Shown here piece after piece: positions 5,104-6,957 of a DNA stretch of 6,957 nucleotides (its first letter is position 1; each line of letters starts with the position of its first letter). Both the position numbers and the translations under genes were made by a program. The notes beneath the pieces are model-generated. The model saw nothing but the letters and a program-made list of their open reading frames with translations, was not told the DNA's origin and ran no database searches. The stretch covers positions 1 through 6,957 of the forward strand of contig JAISAN010000003.1 in NCBI GenBank assembly GCA_031266635.1. Direction: 5' to 3'. The DNA comes from Treponema sp. (GTDB lineage: Bacteria > Spirochaetota > Spirochaetia > Treponematales > Breznakiellaceae).

Positions 5104-6957
5104 CTACTTTACCTCTACCTTTGCCGCTTCCCTGGCGGCGAGCCGGACCCCGCCGGCCTTGAGGCCCTTGACCAGATAATCCTGGGCCCTGAATGTTTCC
5201 GCCAGCACTTTAAGCCGGGGCTTGGGAACATACCGGACGGTGAAGCTGAACTTCTGCCGGGTGTCCACATGGAGCACCGCCGCGCCTTCGGGAACCAGGG
5301 AGTACTCCTTGTTCATAATCCACCCTTCAATGACGCAGCGTTTAACGCAGGCGTACCCGGTTTCCTTTTCCTTGTAAATAATCGTAAAGATCGTCCGGGA
5401 AAGTTCATCCTTGTCGGCCACGCCAATCCACCAGGCGTTGGGGCCGGCGAATACCTTGTCGGGAAGATCCGCTACCGTCCAGGTTCCGTTGTTCCGGATC
5501 GTGAGGATCCGGTCAAAGGGGGAGACCTCCGCCGTCACCTCCCCGGCCACCGCGGTTCCCAGGTAGCCGGTTTTTTTATCGTATTTCAGTTCCAGATCCC
5601 GCTTGACCACTTCCTTCACATCCACTTTGTCAAAGGCGCCGACTTTGGTTTTCCGTTCCCCCCTGCCCAGTTCCTCGTTGGCCTGTATCTTGGCGATGAT
5701 GCCGTTGAGAAAAGAAATGGAATAGGCGGTGATGTTTTTCAGGTGGGCGTTGATCTCCTTGATCCGGGCCTGAATCTGGGCCATCTCGTCCCGGGCCTTG
5801 TTGATGTCGTACAGCGAAATCCGGCGGATGGGAATTTTAAGGAGATGTTCCACATCGTCGCGGCTTACGCCCCGGGGCCCCACTTCTTTCAGGAAGGGCT
5901 TGAACCCGGAAATCACCGCGTCTTCCACCCCCTTGGCGGTTTTCATTTTTTCGATATTTTTGTAGATCCGCTCTTCAATAAAAATCCGCTCCAGGGTCCG
6001 CAGGTGGTACTTGTCCAGAAGTTCTTTCTTTTCCAGTTCCAGCTCTTTGGTGAGAATTTTTACCAGTTGTTTGGCGTGGTGCTTCACCACCTCCGTAACG
6101 GTCATCACCGCGGGAAGGCCGTCTTTAATCACCAGGAGGTTTACCGAGATGCTCTGCTCACATTCGGTAAAGGCAAACAGCGCGTCCACCGTTTCTTCCG
6201 AATAAATTCCCCGGGCCAGTTTGATTTCGATCTCCACCTTTTCGGTGGTGTAGTCGTTGATCCCCTGTATCTTGATCCGCCCCGCCTTGGCGGCGGTTTC
6301 GATGCTGCCCATGATGCTTTCGGTGGTGGAGCCGAAGGGCAGTTCCCGGATCACAATCCGTTTGGGGTCCGAGGTGTCGAGTTTTGCCCGGACCAGCACC
6401 TTGCCGTTTCCGTCCCGGTAATCGGACACATCCACCATGCCCCCGGTGGGGAAGTCGGGATAAAGCTGAAACTTCTTGCCCAGGAGGCAGGCCTTTTCCG
6501 CCTCCAGCACTTCGATGGCGTTATGGGGCAGAATTTTGGTGGACATTCCCACGGCGATCCCTTCGGCCCCCATAACCAGAACTACGGGAATTTTCGCGGG
6601 GAAAAGAACGGGCTCCCGGTTGCGGCCGTCGTAGGAATCGGCCATGTCGGTAAGTTTGGGGTTATAAAAAATATCTTTTGAAAGGGGGGTGGCCCGGCAT
6701 TCGATGTACCGGGCCGCCGAGGCTTCATCGCCGGTGTAGATGTTCCCGAAATTGCCCTGGCGGTCGATAAACAGGTCCTTGTTGGCCAGCACCACCAGGG
6801 CCGACCCGATGGAGGCGTCGCCGTGGGGGTGGTATTTCATGCAGTGGCCTACCACGTTGGCCACCTTGTGGAACTTGCCGTCGTCCATCTCAAAAAGGGA
6901 GTGGAGGATCCGCCGCTGCACCGGCTTGAGGCCGTCTTCCAGATCCGGAATCGCCCG
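5104..6957 (-). CDS. parC: DNA topoisomerase IV subunit A (ParC-type), 5' end missing
   Basis: The frame is open to the right edge, giving 617 visible codons; GTG at 6921 is internal (RAIPDLEDGLKPV-QRRIL), so roughly the first 20-30 residues are missing. This subunit breaks and rejoins both DNA strands of one duplex while another passes through; its partner would be a ParE-type ATPase. Numbered from residue 1 at 6921, the winged-helix motif KYHPHGD is at 29-35 and the catalytic tyrosine is Y72 (RYIECRATPLS; codon 6708-6706) after its conserved arginine. Tower and long coiled-coil arms follow to about 440. A short C-terminal domain (about 450-605, starting near TGYLGTAVAGEV) lacks a GyrA box and is shorter than a full six-bladed gyrase domain, pointing to topoisomerase IV. 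HGDASIG and the downstream pattern resemble the Bacteroidetes/spirochaete lineage rather than E. coli ParC. The quinolone-contact positions are Ala36 and Ser40. It is followed at 51 bp by the coiled-coil gene. Confidence 0.93.
   Translation of the reverse strand, partial: RAIPDLEDGLKPVQRRILHSLFEMDDGKFHKVANVVGHCMKYHPHGDASIGSALVVLANKDLFIDRQGNFGNIYTGDEASAARYIECRATPLSKDIFYNPKLTDMADSYDGRNREPVLFPAKIPVVLVMGAEGIAVGMSTKILPHNAIEVLEAEKACLLGKKFQLYPDFPTGGMVDVSDYRDGNGKVLVRAKLDTSDPKRIVIRELPFGSTTESIMGSIETAAKAGRIKIQGINDYTTEKVEIEIKLARGIYSEETVDALFAFTECEQSISVNLLVIKDGLPAVMTVTEVVKHHAKQLVKILTKELELEKKELLDKYHLRTLERIFIEERIYKNIEKMKTAKGVEDAVISGFKPFLKEVGPRGVSRDDVEHLLKIPIRRISLYDINKARDEMAQIQARIKEINAHLKNITAYSISFLNGIIAKIQANEELGRGERKTKVGAFDKVDVKEVVKRDLELKYDKKTGYLGTAVAGEVTAEVSPFDRILTIRNNGTWTVADLPDKVFAGPNAWWIGVADKDELSRTIFTIIYKEKETGYACVKRCVIEGWIMNKEYSLVPEGAAVLHVDTRQKFSFTVRYVPKPRLKVLAETFRAQDYLVKGLKAGGVRLAAREAAKVEVK

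Noticed and set aside
5092..6681. 529-codon plus-strand open frame opposite the topoisomerase gene
   Set aside because: It is an antisense shadow; the minus strand encodes conserved topoisomerase motifs throughout.
6888..6921. GTG at 6921 as the start of the topoisomerase gene
   Set aside because: The 12 codons upstream to the window edge read as the conserved RAIPDLEDGLKP segment of the family, so the gene begins outside the window.

Overview
The window looks like chromosomal DNA of a spirochaete, most likely a Treponema of the termite-gut type. This rests on three things: the style of the class III adenylate cyclase (Cache-like sensor, HAMP linker, short C-terminal helical tail), the Bacteroidetes/spirochaete-type topoisomerase IV A subunit, and a lipoprotein with a long lysine-rich leader and a CxC...CC...CxC cysteine cluster. 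The genus is inferred from protein style, not from a database match. Most coding DNA is GC-rich; the distal part of the lipoprotein gene (about 290-700) is clearly AT-richer.

Layout. The left end (1-102, minus strand) holds the first 34 codons of a basic protein that continues out of the window. Upstream of it is a 73-bp sequence repeated twice in tandem (136-281). The second copy supplies the last codons and stop of a 242-residue putative lipoprotein (230-958, minus). An 842-bp gap without a convincing gene follows (959-1800). It carries a (GA)14 tract, an 8+8 bp inverted repeat, a terminator-like hairpin with seven T's, several GC-rich hairpins, a 21-bp direct repeat, and a near-consensus promoter ending 6 bp before the next ATG. 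From 1801 to 3480 (plus) lies a complete membrane-bound class III adenylate cyclase. It converges, with a 9-bp gap, on a minus-strand pair: a 520-residue single-pass coiled-coil protein of unknown function (3490-5052) and, 51 bp upstream of it, the topoisomerase IV subunit A gene (5104 to the right edge, 5' end missing).

How the genes relate. The topoisomerase gene and the coiled-coil gene are probably co-transcribed leftward. The cyclase is a separate unit that should couple an extracytoplasmic signal to cAMP synthesis; its promoter position predicts a leaderless mRNA. The lipoprotein and the partial gene form a separate leftward region marked by repeats and mixed base composition. I see no phage, transposase, CRISPR, tRNA or rRNA, and no convincing new multi-gene system. 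The most unusual parts are the structured 1.0-1.8 kb gap, the repeat-encoded protein tail, the leaderless cyclase and the coiled-coil protein beside the topoisomerase.
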